Shown here piece by piece: positions 1 to 7,657 of a stretch of DNA of 64,000 nucleotides. Every line of letters starts with the position of its first letter. Position 1 is the stretch's first letter. Under the pieces are notes generated by a model. The model searched no databases. It saw nothing but the letters and a program-made list of their open reading frames with translations, and was not told the DNA's origin. The stretch covers positions 124,001-188,000 of the forward strand of contig CBDCYS010000039.1 of NCBI GenBank assembly GCA_965224215.1, given 5' to 3'. This DNA is from CBDCYS01 sp965224215. Lineage in GTDB: Bacteria; Acidobacteriota; Terriglobia; Bryobacterales; UBA6623. Position numbers and translations under genes: made by a program.

Positions 1-284
1 CCCGGATTCTCCCAACACCACAAACACATGCTGATTGGGGTGAACTGCTACGGACGACGGGTTTCGCCGCAGCTCCGGGAATGCTCCGCATTTTGGGGAT
101 TGTGCCGGGACTGACGGTCCCCGTCTTCTTTGTAGCCGGCGTTTGGATGCTCGCCGCCTTCGTGGTGGCCGTGCGCCAGGCGCTTGACTATACCAGCACC
201 GGACGTGCTGTGGGGGTTTGCCTGATCGGCTGGCTCGTGAACGGCGCCATCCTTTTTTTCCTCGGTTTCATATTGCTGCGCTAA
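1..284 (+). CDS. YIP1-like membrane protein, C-terminal part (5' end outside window)
   Basis: The frame is open from the first bases to a TAA at 284. It matches, without indels, the last 94 codons of the complete gene at 8585-9103, with only a few substitutions. The visible part has two to three hydrophobic segments (around VPVFFVAGVWMLAAFVVAV and LIGWLVNGAILFFLGFILL), as expected for the end of a YIP1-domain inner-membrane protein. The function of this bacterial branch is unknown. Whether this copy is complete upstream cannot be seen. The similarity to the second copy continues about 60 bases past the stop codon and then ends abruptly, so this is one half of a duplicated segment. Confidence 0.6.
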   Translation, partial: RILPTPQTHADWGELLRTTGFAAAPGMLRILGIVPGLTVPVFFVAGVWMLAAFVVAVRQALDYTSTGRAVGVCLIGWLVNGAILFFLGFILLR

Positions 285-345
285 GTGTCGGTCTCGACAC
301 CTGTCGTTGCGGCAGGTGCGGGGGAGCCCATAAACAAAGCGGGGC
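1..345 (+). repeat. Direct repeat unit A of a duplicated YIP1 gene end
   Basis: Bases 1 to about 345 correspond to 8820 to about 9163 at a constant offset of 8819 through the stop codon, then with small indels. Scattered substitutions show that the duplication is not recent. Confidence 0.85.
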
Positions 346-719
346 GCCAGGCCATCTCAAGCCCGACGCGCCCGCCCTAGCGCCTGGCGGCGCTGCCTCT
401 GTCGTGATAGACGTTCAGATTTTACCACATGGTGACCAAACCAAACCCGCCCAAAGGCAGATAAGACCGTATTACGCAATTTCCGAGCCCTACCCATCAC
501 GAAAACCCCGAGGCCAGCGTTCTGAAACAGGGGGTGGGCTAGGGGCCTATCAACTGCATTCCCTGCTTTGTTACCAGCAAAGGCTTTCACCCCGCCCTTG
601 GGAGTTCACGGGCAACTTCCCACTGGCGCAGCCGGTCATCTAATTCAAAGTTTAGGAAGCAGACGAATGCCTAACGGAGGTTTTTGGGCGAATGTGGTTA
701 ATACGCGAGTAGGCCCTAA

Positions 720-959
720 CCTAGCGAACGGCGATTTTTCGGCAAGGTTAAGGACGCTCTGGATGCTGCGTTCGACCGGGTAGGCGTCCATTGCTTCTCA
801 GCAGACGCCCAAAACGGCACTTCGGGCGGGCGGAAGTTCACAGAAACAGCTCGCCGGACTACCGAAGCGCGAAGGGAGGAAATCAGGTACGAGTTCGCGG
901 TCGAACGGAAAAAGAGAACTCTTGCGGAACGATCCCGCTACTGTGTGGAATGGTCGTGA
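720..959 (+). pseudogene. Possible gene remnant, open frame without a start
   Basis: Seventy-nine sense codons follow a TAA at 717-719 and end at TGA 957-959. The composition is protein-like (KVKDALDAAFDRVGVHCF at the beginning, a charged helical stretch in the middle, SRYCVEW at the end), but there is no start codon or ribosome-binding site and I do not recognise a family. It could equally be a chance open frame in GC-rich DNA. Confidence 0.2.
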
Positions 960-1427
960 AGCGTTTTTGAGTGCAATACCCAGCCTACCTTGCCGTAATT
1001 TCGGGCTTCGCTACCTTAGGGCCTACCGAATGGACGCGGGCGTAGGAGCTGGTGTAAACTCACTGGTAATCGATGATCCTAGGTCTAGTTCCGTTGTCAG
1101 GTGGATGCATCCACAGCCTCATTCGTTTGCAGGGGCCTAAGCCAGCACCACCTCCGCCTGTTCCGGGTCCCCCTCTACCAGATCCTCGTCCGGCCCCTCC
1201 CCCCGAGCGCCCTTCACTTCGGGCCGCTGCCTGACCTTGATTCTTCACAGAGTTCCGCGACCGGGAGCAGGACTAAGTCCCCGAAATGAACTACATAGGA
1301 CGTGTCCTCGGAAACATGTCAGGAAATCGCGTTCGCACTAACAATTACGGGTCTTTGATTCCTAACACACTCTAACAAAGCCACTTAGGTCTGATTTTCC
1401 CGGCTCGGCGGTGGAGCGTTAATCTCT

Positions 1428-1447
1428 CTAGATCCTGCCTAACGGCG
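1428..1447 (+). repeat. 20-base dispersed repeat, copy 1
   Basis: The 20-mer CTAGATCCTGCCTAACGGCG recurs at 2255-2274 with one substitution. A shorter CCTAACGG core is also present near 670. The copies lie on either side of the small gene at 1596-1973. Confidence 0.6.
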
Positions 1448-1595
1448 AAGTCTTTATCCAGGCCGCTGGATCAACCCATGCCGTTGTTTAGAGGTCACTG
1501 AAAGGTCTGGTCCCGGTTCAAAAAGTCCCACCCCACTGCATCAGTTCCCGACCCTACGGCTTGGTAGGAACTGCCACACTCTTGGGAGAACGCGT

Positions 1596-1973
1596 GTGCC
1601 GTTAGATTCCGACGACATTCTGACCATGATCGACGAAGCGTTGGCCAGACGTGACGGTCACACCGATCCAGTTTCTGCGTCGCGGCGTCGCTTTCTGATT
1701 GACCTACGCATCACGGTCCAAGAACTCGGGCTACCGTTGCCGAACAAACGAAAGCTCGATGCTTGCATAATGCCCTTCATCTTTCAAGAACTCAATTACG
1801 ACGACTACGATTGGGGTTCGCGGGCCGCTCCACTCGGCCGACTTGAAGACCTCGTGGACATCGACGTGGCGATTTGGTCCAACGGGCACCGGCGATCAGA
1901 AATGACGGACGCGGAATATGGGAACTACTGGGAGTTCTGCTTGAAAGCTATTGAACACCGATCGAAACGATAA
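1596..1973 (+). CDS. Hypothetical protein, 125 aa
   Basis: Start is GTG at 1596, preceded by GGGAGAA at 1584-1590, a good ribosome-binding site. The product is soluble, acidic in its second half and rich in aromatic residues (NYDDYDWGS, EYGNYWEFC). No signal peptide or membrane segment is seen. I do not recognise the family; the size and composition resemble small immunity or DUF-type proteins found singly in accessory DNA, but that is only an impression. It lies alone between two copies of a 20-base repeat and upstream of an IS4 element, with no operon partner. Confidence 0.5.
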   Translation: MPLDSDDILTMIDEALARRDGHTDPVSASRRRFLIDLRITVQELGLPLPNKRKLDACIMPFIFQELNYDDYDWGSRAAPLGRLEDLVDIDVAIWSNGHRRSEMTDAEYGNYWEFCLKAIEHRSKR

Positions 1974-2254
1974 GCCCGTGTTTCCATCGTCATGATCCGA
2001 GTAAATCACTCTCGTGCCCCCCGGGGGCTGCGCTTCAGAAACACTCGGCACCGCGGACGTAGTCGAGGTGTTCATCACACCGCACAGAAGCTGATCCTTT
2101 TCTTCTTATTCTCCATCCTACTCCGCTCGCTCGGGACATCGATTTCTGCCTGAGTCGGCTCGGCCAGCCAAACCCCACCAAAAGGTCGTATATACGTCAT
2201 ATCCGTAGAAGTGCTTGGTAGCGCGTTCGTGCAGGTGTCTCTCACTGAGAGCGG

Positions 2255-2274
2255 CTAGATCCTACCTAACGGCG
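2255..2274 (+). repeat. 20-base dispersed repeat, copy 2
   Basis: CTAGATCCTACCTAACGGCG differs from the copy at 1428-1447 by one base. The surrounding 1974-2433 holds no recognisable gene. Confidence 0.6.
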
Positions 2275-2443
2275 CAGCGTTCACCCAAGGACTGAAATTG
2301 CCGCCGCTGCCGTCTAGACCACGTTCCGTCCTCCTGTCTTCAAGCGTTGAAGATTCTCTCCGGTTCCTCGTTTTCGGCGGCACGGACGCTGCGTTCTTCC
2401 TCAGCTGCCTCCGGTCTCATCCTTCCGTGCAATGTTGCGCGCC

Positions 2444-3760
2444 ACTACCGTCCGGTTAAAAGTCAAATAGAATCAGCTGGTTAGGGTCATCGAGTAAGTT
2501 TTCGTGGGAGTCGGACGGCTGCAAGGCCTGTAAAATGGGCGTTTTCTCGAAAAGGGTAACGCTGAGAATCTATAGAATTTGGTAGCGACTCGCCTCCAGG
2601 CCCAACCTCTTGCGCGCGATCGCGACCAGTACGTAAACCGAGACCGCGATCCAGATTTGCGTCTTCACGGCGTTCTCGCTGGTACCGTAAAACTGCTTGA
2701 TCCGCAGGTGCTGCTTGATCCACTTGAAGAACAACTCGATCTGCCAACGCGACTTGTAGATGCGGGCGATGGTCAGCGCCGGGAGCGCGAAGTTGTTGGT
2801 CAGGAACTTCAGCCGCTTGTTCGTCGCGGCGTCAAAGTAGCTGATCCGCCGCAACGGGTCCGGATACGCCAGGGCCGACTCGATGGCAGTCAGTAGGACG
2901 GTCTGATCCGAGCGCACCCCCGTGGACTTGTCGACGGGATGCGAGTAGCGCCGTTGGAGCAAGATGTTCTTCTTGGTTCGCACGACGAAGAACGACGAGC
3001 AGAGGGTGAACACGAAGAGACGTTCGAAATCGACGTAGGCCCGATCCATGACGTAGAAGGCGCCGGGCTCGGGGAGGAACTCGTCGAGGATGTTGACGTC
3101 GTGCGTTTTGCCAGCGGTAATGCGGATAAACGTGGGGATGTTACCCCGCAGGTCCAACAGCGTGTGCATCTTCAGGGCGGCCTTGTGCCGGCGGAACTTG
3201 GCCCAGGGGAACAGCGAGAGGCACAGATCGATGGTGGTCGAGTCCAGAGCGTAGAGACTTTGATCGAGATCCACGCCGATCGGATCGCGGGCGTACAAAG
3301 GCCGCGCGATGCGAATCAAGACCTGGGCGAAATCGGCATAGATCCGCCAGTCGCGCGACTCGTTGGCGTCGGCCAGTGTGGAGCGCGCCACCTGGGAGCG
3401 GAATCCCCTGTGGTAGAGCTTGGCGCCGAGCGAACGCAGGCACGCTTCGATGTCGCGCAGGCTTTCGCGGTAGGTCAGCTGGGCGAACGCCATGCAGAGG
3501 AACTGATCCCAGCAGGAAAAGCCGCGCCATCTGCGATCCCCGTCGTAGCGGCTTACGCAGCGGCGGAATTCGCGATCCGGAAGGAAGCTGATCAACTGGG
3601 AGAATACGGTGCAGCCGAGGTTCATGAACCATTGTCGGCCGCCTCCAAAGTCGTTCCAGCCGTCCTTCGCCGTTCAAATCGCGGCAAGGGGAAAACAGCC
3701 CTAAGCTATGCTGGAACAATCAGTTGCCGCTCGCCAGTGAGTCGTTAACCGGACAGTAGT
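2444..3760 (-). mobile_element. IS4-family insertion sequence, copy A
   Basis: The ends form an inverted repeat: ACTACCGTCCGGTTAA at the left and TTAACCGGACAGTAGT at the right. Flanking 10-base repeats GTTGCGCGCC (2434-2443) and GTTGCGCACC (3761-3770) differ at one base and are read as the target duplication. The element is 1317 bp and about 99% identical by eye to copy B at 23652-24969, in opposite orientation. Confidence 0.93.
2456..3625 (-). pseudogene. IS4-family transposase with premature stop
   Basis: This is a DDE transposase with an N-terminal DUF4372-type region (FSQLISFLPDREFRRCV) and an IS4-like catalytic core: LDSTTID, VMDRAYVDF and the YREK-type box YKSRWQIELFFKW. Compared with the 389-residue copy at 23787-24956, a CAG codon has become TAG, so the open frame stops at 2570 after 351 residues and loses the last 38. 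Those 38 residues lie after the catalytic box, so residual activity is conceivable, but the copy is best called inactivated. Confidence 0.88.
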
Positions 3761-3770
3761 GTTGCGCACC

Positions 3771-4131
3771 ATTGGTGGCAAGAGAGAGCCCTCAAGTTCT
3801 CGCCTCTCCTCGTTCACAACCCGGATGGGCATGAGATGATCATCGCTCTTCGGAACTGATTCAGTCTGCCGAAATTGCCGGAGTGCTTTTAACAGGCGGC
3901 ACGAGCTGAATTCCAGCCGGATTGTGTATTCATCCGCAATCCCACCTGCTACAACGAGAGGAAGCAGAAGAAATCACCGCCGGATTCGAGTGACGGTGTG
4001 TCTTTCGTCCACGGACCGTTCACGAACTGTGGATGAAACTGGCACGGATCGTGGATTCCGTCGGTCGTTTGTTGATATTTCGTCGATTCGTTGATTGTTC
4101 GTGGAAGGATCGACGATTAGAGGAGGTTGAA
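3771..4131. other. Intergenic region upstream of the HTH/coiled-coil gene
   Basis: No gene is recognised. The last 100 bases contain repeated TTCGT/GATTCGT-like words (about 4040-4110) just before a strong ribosome-binding site. They may be operator-like sites for the following DNA-binding protein, but this is speculative. Confidence 0.3.
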
Positions 4132-5595
4132 ATGACGGTTGGAACTGCATATCGATCGGGACAGGCTGCACAGATTCTGCGAGTGTCCGCTCACGCTCTC
4201 CGGCGCTTGGCTGAAGCGGGTCTCGTGGATGCCGACTTCACCGGTTCTCAGTGGAGGTTTCCGGCTGAAGAGATCCAGCGATTGCAGCGAGAAGGTCTCC
4301 CACCACTACCAGCCATGGAGGAAGACCGCCTCCGCTCCGTCCGAAGTCCCCAGAGAGGGAATGGACCAGGGACCGAGGGTTTGCTAGCTACTCCATCGGA
4401 GGAACTCATTGCCGATGCCGAGGATCTAGAACGTAAAAAGCTCGAACTACAGAAGCTTGGTGTTCGTCGCCAGATCGAGGAGGAAATGGATTTCTTCCGG
4501 GAGCGGGAGCAAGAGGAGGAAGACAGCGAGGAGCAACGCCGGACTCGGTTGCAGGAACAGAGGCATCAACAGCAACGGGAGCAGGTTCAGGCTCAGGAAC
4601 AGCGACGTAGACAGAGATGGCAGTCCCAATGGGTTGAGCATGCGCTCCGATCGATGCCCTATGACGCACCGGAGGAGATGAAGCTTCAGGTACACAAGCA
4701 GGTCAGCGAGACCTTGGCCGGGCTGAATCCTGGCGAGACTCGGGGAGTGGTCCGGCAACTGGTGGAGGTGGCAACAAAGAAAGCTCTCAAGCCTTGGAGG
4801 AGGCAACAGGAAATCCAGAAGATCATTGAGGATGCTTTGCCCTACTCCATCAAGTACACCGACTACCAGCCCATGGCTTTCAGAGCTGCAGCCGAAGCAA
4901 TCAGCAAGCTGCGTTCGGAGGCAACTCGGGAAGAGCTGGAATTGGCTGCCAAGGAAGCGATCGAACCCTTCATAGTCAGGCAGGAGCACGAGAAGCAGTG
5001 CGACAGGATTGCCAGTCTTGTCTGGACCCACCTGAGAGGAGAGACCTCGGAAGTACAGGATTTGGTGGAGGAGGCTGTAGCTCAAGCGCTCAAACAATTG
5101 CCCATGGGCTGCTCGGAGAAAATGATGCAGCAGGCGCGGGATCAAGCTCTGCTACCCGTTAAGAAAGCGATTGCCGAGAGGGAGGAGGCAGCAGAAGCGC
5201 TACGGCAGAAACAAGCGGCAGAAGCCCAACGCAAGAGGGAGGCTGAGGAGGTAGAGCGCAGTAAGCAGGAAGAAGAAGCCCGCCGCAAGAGGGACGCTGA
5301 GGAAGCTCTCTCGCGGGCCGGGATTTGTGTTATCTGGAAGATCGGGCATGTGGATGACTACCTTCGAGAACTGGGTGAGTCCAAGATCGAGTTCGAGGAT
5401 GTCTTGGACCGCTTAAGGCTGGCAGAAAAGTTCAAGAAGGCCATCAAACCAATCCTAGTCAAGGCGCTGGTTCAGAAGCCTAATCTCACCGACAAGCAGA
5501 TTCACGAACGCATCGAGCGGCTGGTGGATGAGCATCTGGAAGAAGAGCTGGACGAAGAACTCGAAGTAGACGAAGCAGTCGAAGACCGGAGATGA
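4132..5595 (+). CDS. HTH-domain protein with long charged coiled coil, 487 aa
   Basis: ATG at 4132 is preceded by AGAGGAGG at 4119-4126, so this start is preferred to the in-frame ATG at 4033. Residues 1-60 resemble a MerR/excisionase-type helix-turn-helix (YRSGQAAQILRVSAHALRRL, then WRFPAEEIQRLQREG). From about residue 95 the protein is almost entirely helical and charged, with Glu/Arg/Gln-rich coiled-coil blocks around residues 125-180 and 350-400. It ends in an acidic tail (EELDEELEVDEAVEDRR). No enzyme motif is seen. The gene stands alone and is followed by a strong terminator at 5632-5683. It may be a regulator or a DNA-organising protein. The HTH call is moderately sure; the function is unknown. 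Confidence 0.6.
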   Translation: MTVGTAYRSGQAAQILRVSAHALRRLAEAGLVDADFTGSQWRFPAEEIQRLQREGLPPLPAMEEDRLRSVRSPQRGNGPGTEGLLATPSEELIADAEDLERKKLELQKLGVRRQIEEEMDFFREREQEEEDSEEQRRTRLQEQRHQQQREQVQAQEQRRRQRWQSQWVEHALRSMPYDAPEEMKLQVHKQVSETLAGLNPGETRGVVRQLVEVATKKALKPWRRQQEIQKIIEDALPYSIKYTDYQPMAFRAAAEAISKLRSEATREELELAAKEAIEPFIVRQEHEKQCDRIASLVWTHLRGETSEVQDLVEEAVAQALKQLPMGCSEKMMQQARDQALLPVKKAIAEREEAAEALRQKQAAEAQRKREAEEVERSKQEEEARRKRDAEEALSRAGICVIWKIGHVDDYLRELGESKIEFEDVLDRLRLAEKFKKAIKPILVKALVQKPNLTDKQIHERIERLVDEHLEEELDEELEVDEAVEDRR

Positions 5596-5631
5596 CTTCC
5601 CGAGATGCTGATCGGCTCTTCTTGACGAGTC

Positions 5632-5683
5632 GAGACCGGAGGTAGCGCCCAGCACAAGACGCTGCCGCCCGGGTCTCCTTTTT
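5632..5683 (+). terminator. Rho-independent terminator after the HTH/coiled-coil gene
   Basis: GAGACC (5632-5637) pairs with GGGTCTC (5671-5677), and inside it GGTAGCG pairs with CGCTGCC. A CTTTTT run follows. The position, 37 bases after the stop codon, is appropriate. Confidence 0.75.
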
Positions 5684-5789
5684 GCGGCTCTAGCGCCATA
5701 GAATTGCCGCTGTCTCCGTTCCCTCTCCCAGGCTTCCCTCACCTCGTTTCTTTGCTCTGCTTCTTTGCCCTGCTTCGGTCGCAGGAAGT

Positions 5790-5804
5790 CTTCAACGGTT
5801 GAAG
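5790..5804. repeat. Palindrome CTTCAACGGTTGAAG, one of three related copies
   Basis: The same palindromic word occurs at 2338-2352 (CTTCAAGCGTTGAAG) and 6465-6478 (CTTCAACGGTTGAA). The first two are both followed by ATTC. All lie in non-coding DNA. They may be binding sites for a dimeric regulator or part of a small dispersed repeat. Confidence 0.5.
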
Positions 5805-5914
5805 ATTCGCTCTGTTCTCACCGCTGGAGTAGTGCGCCCATCTTAGCGAAGATCGGTACGAAGGCTCCATACCGCTGAGATATTGCAGGTGCCTAAGATG
5901 AAGCAGAGGAATCA

Positions 5915-6223
5915 TTGCAGCCTGCGACAACAATGTCTTCGAGAAGCGATGCGCCGGATCCCGCGCTGCGCAGGCTGGCCGCTGCGGTTCTCATACAGGC
6001 ATTAGGAGATCTTACGCGGGGATCGAAGCGGGAGCGCCAAGAGGCGCTGAACTGGATGCTGGGCAAAACGACGGGTGGCTTTAGCTTCGATTTCTGTTGC
6101 AGGTTGTTGGGCCGCGAGCCGGACGACGTTTTGCAACGCGTTCAGAGCTACTTCTTTCCGCCGACCGGCATACTTATCTCTGGTGCCAGCTGCGCGGAAT
6201 CTCTTTCGTATTTCTTGATGTAG
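5915..6223 (+). CDS. Small hypothetical protein of prophage/accessory type
   Basis: The frame can begin at TTG 5915 (AGAGGA lies 5 bases upstream) or ATG 5933 (no clear ribosome-binding site), giving 102 or 96 residues. The centre, LIQALGDLTRGSKRERQEAL followed by NWMLG and a conserved-looking CCRLLGREPDDVLQRV, resembles small phage-type proteins in which an Ala-rich helix precedes a W...C..LG.dP..V pattern. This is a resemblance only. The C-terminus (GASCAESLSYFLM) looks unrelated and may be a result of truncation. No partner gene is adjacent. Confidence 0.4.
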   Translation: MQPATTMSSRSDAPDPALRRLAAAVLIQALGDLTRGSKRERQEALNWMLGKTTGGFSFDFCCRLLGREPDDVLQRVQSYFFPPTGILISGASCAESLSYFLM

Positions 6224-6331
6224 CGGGTTCTCTACGAGTCGAGGCGTCGCCTTTCCCTTCGGTAGGGCCAGCCTGGTATCTGGATGACCTGCCAGTTCCA
6301 CCTCCCAGCTTCCTCACACTTCACACGAGCA

Positions 6332-6413
6332 TCACGCGATTCACGCGATTATTTCATTTTCTTTTTCATTCGGCAGTACCAAAGAAAGTAGAAAAAACGC
6401 GTGAATCGCGTGA
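6332..6413. repeat. Perfect 16-bp inverted repeat with pyrimidine/purine interior
   Basis: TCACGCGATTCACGCG (6332-6347) is exactly complementary to CGCGTGAATCGCGTGA (6398-6413). The inner 50 bases continue the symmetry imperfectly, with a T-rich block (TTTTCTTTTTC) opposite a purine block (GAAAGTAGAAAAAA). The left arm is itself a tandem 9-mer, TCACGCGAT. A long hairpin of this kind could be a protein-binding site, a large terminator or a MITE-like element. Confidence 0.7.
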
Positions 6414-6519
6414 CACCATGACTCCAAAGGAGCACAGAACGAGGGTACAAGGCTGAAACTTAGACTTCAACGGTTGAATTGAGGAAGCCGCAAACCTCAC
6501 CAGGTACAAGATTGAAACT

Positions 6520-6687
6520 TTAGAAGCCGTTGACCATCGAACGGTTGTGACCGCCGTCTTTCCACTGGTTTCGGAGGCGAAATTTAAACTTCGCAACTTC
6601 CGGAGCAGTTTTGACTGTATCGATCGTCTTGCACAGCTCATCGACGTTAACGCCGTTCAGTTTCGTGGTTTGGGTTGTTGTAGTCAC
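6520..6687 (-). pseudogene. osmC-family gene, N-terminal fragment (inverted)
   Basis: On the minus strand a GTG at 6687, preceded by GAGGAG, opens a 55-codon frame. It contains TKLNGVNVDELCKTIDTVK and APEVAKFKFRLRNQWKDGG, then HNRSMVNGF and a stop. This is the N-terminal part of an OsmC-type peroxiredoxin-like protein. The continuation (GAGEEIERDKTF onwards) is on the opposite strand at 7500-7657. The two pieces fit end to end if 6.52-7.50 kb is inverted, so the gene was split by rearrangement. Confidence 0.7.
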
Positions 6688-7171
6688 GGTTGTGGTCTCC
6701 TCTATTTGCTTTCAACTGGTATTACGAAAAACGTTGGCGCAACACGACATATCGAGGAGAATCGACTAAAGAAGATTTCAATCGCGGTACCGTCGGGCGC
6801 TGTGGAGTGACTTATGACATCGCGAAACCACGATCCGGCAAACCACCGGAAGAGCGGTTAGCTGGTGGGAACGCGATGTAGGTCGAGAACTGGCGAGGTG
6901 ATCCGCCAGGACGTTGGCTTGGCTGTACCGAAACAAGTAGTCTTCGACAGACCCCTCGCTAGCGAACCGTTCCTCGAAGGGAGCTGGGTGGGTGACCCCC
7001 GGTAGGGCGACGGTCCAGGTCCCGGAATTAGAGAACTGCCCACTCTGTCAACACCGCCTACCCGACGATTCCAGACATCATCTGTTGCGAAAAAGGGGTT
7101 TGCGGTTTATGCTTGATTGGCAAAGCAGTTGCACAGCGGCTTTGCAATTGATCCATGGAGGTCACACAATC
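6688..7171. other. Stretch without recognised gene inside the inverted segment
   Basis: This lies between the osmC fragment and the double-glycine-leader gene. Several open frames exist, but none has a recognisable product or convincing start. It presumably holds the divergent promoters of both genes. Confidence 0.35.
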
Positions 7172-7414
7172 ATGGCAGATGAACTGAACAAGGAAGAGAA
7201 GCAAAGCGAAGAGCAAGAAGAACTGAGCGATGAGCAGCTTGAAGACGCTTCGGGAGGGATTTCCAGGAGCGTGGATTTCACTAGGGTGTCGGTGGACCCC
7301 AGCCTTTTGGACGGCAAGATTTCGACTAAGAATCTCACGGACGCTCAGGACGACTTGATCGCCAAAACACCAACCCTTGCATCGACGACTACCACCGCGG
7401 TGACCAACGTGTAG
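7172..7414 (+). CDS. Small protein with double-glycine-type leader, 80 aa (RiPP-like candidate)
   Basis: ATG at 7172 follows GGAGG at 7158-7162. The first 29 residues are highly acidic and end in LSDEQLEDASGG, which fits the LSxxxLxxxxGG leader motif of peptides cleaved by C39-type exporters. The remaining 51 residues (beginning GISRSVDFTRVSVDPSLLDG) have no cysteine. They end in a Thr-rich tail (TPTLASTTTTAVTNV), so thioether or disulfide bridging is not possible in the usual way. No C39 peptidase, LanM, YcaO or radical-SAM gene is in the window, so the maturation partner, if any, is elsewhere. The leader motif is directly visible. The idea that it is a secreted or modified peptide is an inference; a plain small acidic protein remains possible. 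Confidence 0.55.
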   Translation: MADELNKEEKQSEEQEELSDEQLEDASGGISRSVDFTRVSVDPSLLDGKISTKNLTDAQDDLIAKTPTLASTTTTAVTNV

Positions 7415-7499
7415 GCCTTAATCTAGCGAAGACGGAAAAAGCGGCAGACTGCACGGCGTCTAGAAAACATGCCTCGACCCCGCTGCGGACACTGGATTA

Positions 7500-7657
7500 A
7501 CGGGGCCGGAGAAGAGATCGAACGGGATAAAACGTTCACGCTGTACGCGGATGAGCCCTCGGTCTTGCTGGGCGAAGACAACGGCGCTAACCCGGTCGAG
7601 CATCTAATGCATGCCTTGGCGGCGTGCATCACCACGTCGATGGTTTATCATGCCGCT
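7500..7657 (+). pseudogene. osmC-family gene, central fragment
   Basis: The frame reads GAGEEIERDKTF, then LYADEPSVLLGEDNGANPVE and HLMHALAACITTSMVYHAA, the core of an OsmC family protein including the strand with the redox cysteine (AACITTS). The frame then runs into unrelated sequence. The N-terminal part is on the opposite strand at 6520-6687, and the C-terminal third is missing because the sequence switches near 7657 to the antisense of a lipoprotein gene. Confidence 0.7.

Larger units (their letters stand above)
346..1595. other. 1.25-kb stretch with no recognisable gene
   Basis: No frame here gives a recognisable protein. The best open stretch is 720-959 on the plus strand, 79 codons with no ATG or GTG near its beginning. 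It is rich in Arg and Glu in its second half (segment KFTETARRTTEARREE) and could be a gene remnant. The remainder has stops in all frames at short intervals and looks like decayed or intergenic DNA. A 20-base sequence at 1428-1447 recurs at 2255-2274. Confidence 0.4.

Noticed and set aside
1..345. Assembly duplication of the YIP1 gene end
   Set aside because: The two copies differ at several positions and have different downstream sequence, so they are distinct loci rather than the same sequence assembled twice.
2939..3748. 269-codon frame antisense to the IS4 transposase (also 23664-24473)
   Set aside because: Shadow of the real transposase; repeated only because the IS is repeated.
6992..7414. 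140-codon version of the double-glycine-leader gene starting at 6992
   Set aside because: The ATG at 7172 has a good ribosome-binding site and gives a sensible leader; the upstream extension has no protein-like features.
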